Part shown: piece by piece, positions 63,354-64,000 of the stretch
How the letters are laid out: each line of letters begins with the position of its first letter
Position numbering within the stretch: position 1 is the first letter of the stretch
Assembly: GCA_035653615.1 (NCBI GenBank)
Contig: DASRBN010000042.1
Location: forward strand, 124,001-188,000
From: Ktedonobacteraceae bacterium
GTDB lineage: Bacteria; Chloroflexota; Ktedonobacteria; Ktedonobacterales; Ktedonobacteraceae
Length of the DNA stretch: 64,000 bases
Direction: 5' to 3'
Notes under the pieces: model-generated
Told to the model about the DNA's origin: nothing
What the model saw: the letters and a program-made list of their open reading frames with translations, nothing else
The model's database searches: none
Program-made: the position numbers and the translations under genes

Positions 63354-64000
63354 ATGAGACGTTTATTTCTACGCTTTGCCCACGGGATAGCCATATCCCT
63401 GCTGGTAGCAACCACATTGTTATTCTTTTCAACATCCAGTGTAGGAGCAGCGGGCTTCGCATTCAGTACGTTTGAGTTGAGCAGTACACCGGGAGTAGTT
63501 TGCCCGCAGAAAAAAGGCACCAGTTGTACCAATACCGCGGCTGAACCTGCCATCCGCGCCGACAAGACCGGGCATTTCTATGCCTCATCAGAGAACGGGC
63601 TGGGCGCAGGTACGGATGCCTGGAGAGGATCCAATAACGGGTTGCACTACACGGCCCTCCAGTCTCCCGATTCTGTCTCCAACAACAATGGTAACGGCTT
63701 TGCTCCAGGTGGTGGCGATACTGACCTGGCAGTGGCACCGGCCAAGAACTCGCAAGGAAACTACAACGTCTACGTTGCCAGTCTCAACCTTGCCAATGTT
63801 GACGTGAGTACCAGCACCGATAAAGGTCAGACATGGAGCCTTAATCCGACCAGCGCTACCATTCCGGGTGATGATCGCGAATGGATTGCCGCCGACCAGG
63901 CCTCCAAGGTCTGCATCTCGTACCACGATGTAGCGACCTTCAATATCGATGTGGACTGTAGCTTCGATGCAGGAAAGACATTCACCCAGCTAGGCGAAGC
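63354..64000 (+). CDS. Secreted sialidase-like (BNR) beta-propeller protein, partial
   Basis: A frame open from ATG 63,354 (AAGGAGGTTCGATC before it) to the window end, 215 codons. It begins with a signal peptide (AISLLVATTLLFFSTSSVGA). The mature part has Asp-box-like features of sialidase-type propellers: VSTSTDKGQTWSLN, DREWIAADQ and CSFDAGKTFTQL. Such proteins are extracellular glycosidases or binding propellers. The C-terminus lies off-window, so activity cannot be judged. Confidence 0.85.
   Translation, partial: MRRLFLRFAHGIAISLLVATTLLFFSTSSVGAAGFAFSTFELSSTPGVVCPQKKGTSCTNTAAEPAIRADKTGHFYASSENGLGAGTDAWRGSNNGLHYTALQSPDSVSNNNGNGFAPGGGDTDLAVAPAKNSQGNYNVYVASLNLANVDVSTSTDKGQTWSLNPTSATIPGDDREWIAADQASKVCISYHDVATFNIDVDCSFDAGKTFTQLGE

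Noticed and set aside
1-64000. tRNA, rRNA or CRISPR loci
   Set aside because: No T-arm-like GGTTCGAAT pattern with matching stems, no ribosomal RNA sequence and no CRISPR array was noticed on either strand by eye; a dedicated scan would be needed to exclude tRNAs fully.

Overview
The window looks like a chromosomal segment of a Ktedonobacter-like member of the Chloroflexota. This is an inference from gene content: a CtaA-CtaB fusion beside a caa3-type oxidase operon, a coxMSL molybdenum hydroxylase set, myo-inositol-phosphate synthase, PQQ-type propellers, proline-rich zinc-ribbon membrane proteins and abundant mobile DNA. No rRNA, tRNA or CRISPR array was recognised.

Layout. 1-931: the tnpA end of a Tn3-family transposon cut by the window edge. 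1.0-4.6 kb: phasin-like and PhaJ-like genes, HU, two small genes and a lone tyrosine recombinase. 5.2-9.6 kb: two PQQ-type propellers, a truncated nucleotidyltransferase and an anchored sugar-binding-like protein. 9.8-19.4 kb: housekeeping and metabolic genes (alcohol dehydrogenase, TetR, Kal-like hotdog enzyme, uracil permease, UvrA2, threonine dehydratase, inositol-phosphate synthase).

19,648-27,900 is the centrepiece: a complete 8,253-bp Tn3-family transposon. It has 40-bp terminal inverted repeats (3 mismatches) and a perfect 5-bp target duplication (AAATA). It carries tnpA at one end and a tyrosine recombinase at the other. Between them lies an AT-richer cargo of an ECF sigma factor, its zinc-finger anti-sigma factor and a Ser/Thr kinase with HEAT repeats. 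Near both ends, and in the partial transposon at 1-931, there is a conserved array of 15-bp motifs: an inverted pair with a 4-bp spacer plus an abutting direct copy. This resembles the TnpI resolution sites of Tn4430-type elements, but with a new motif and with mirror-image copies at both ends.

28.0-43.2 kb: a PNPOx-like flavoprotein, a zinc-ribbon membrane protein, the coxMSL operon (form II-type motif), an AlkZ-like protein, a nitroreductase, a DUF4331 gene with a Tat-exported partner, a truncated STAND ATPase and a PhoD-like phosphatase. 43.3-45.0 kb: a decayed transposase and two Nudix hydrolases. 45.0-52.8 kb: a leftward aerobic respiration cluster (cupredoxin, oxidase subunits II, I and III, CtaG, Sco, CtaA-CtaB) that encodes the oxidase with its copper and heme A supply. 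53.3-64.0 kb: a propeller protein, a TlpA-like thioredoxin, flavin reductase, HIT protein, hydrolase plus 3-hydroxybutyryl-CoA dehydrogenase, Baeyer-Villiger-type monooxygenase, Tet-like MFS pump, saccharopine-dehydrogenase-like protein, and the start of a secreted sialidase-like propeller running off the right edge.
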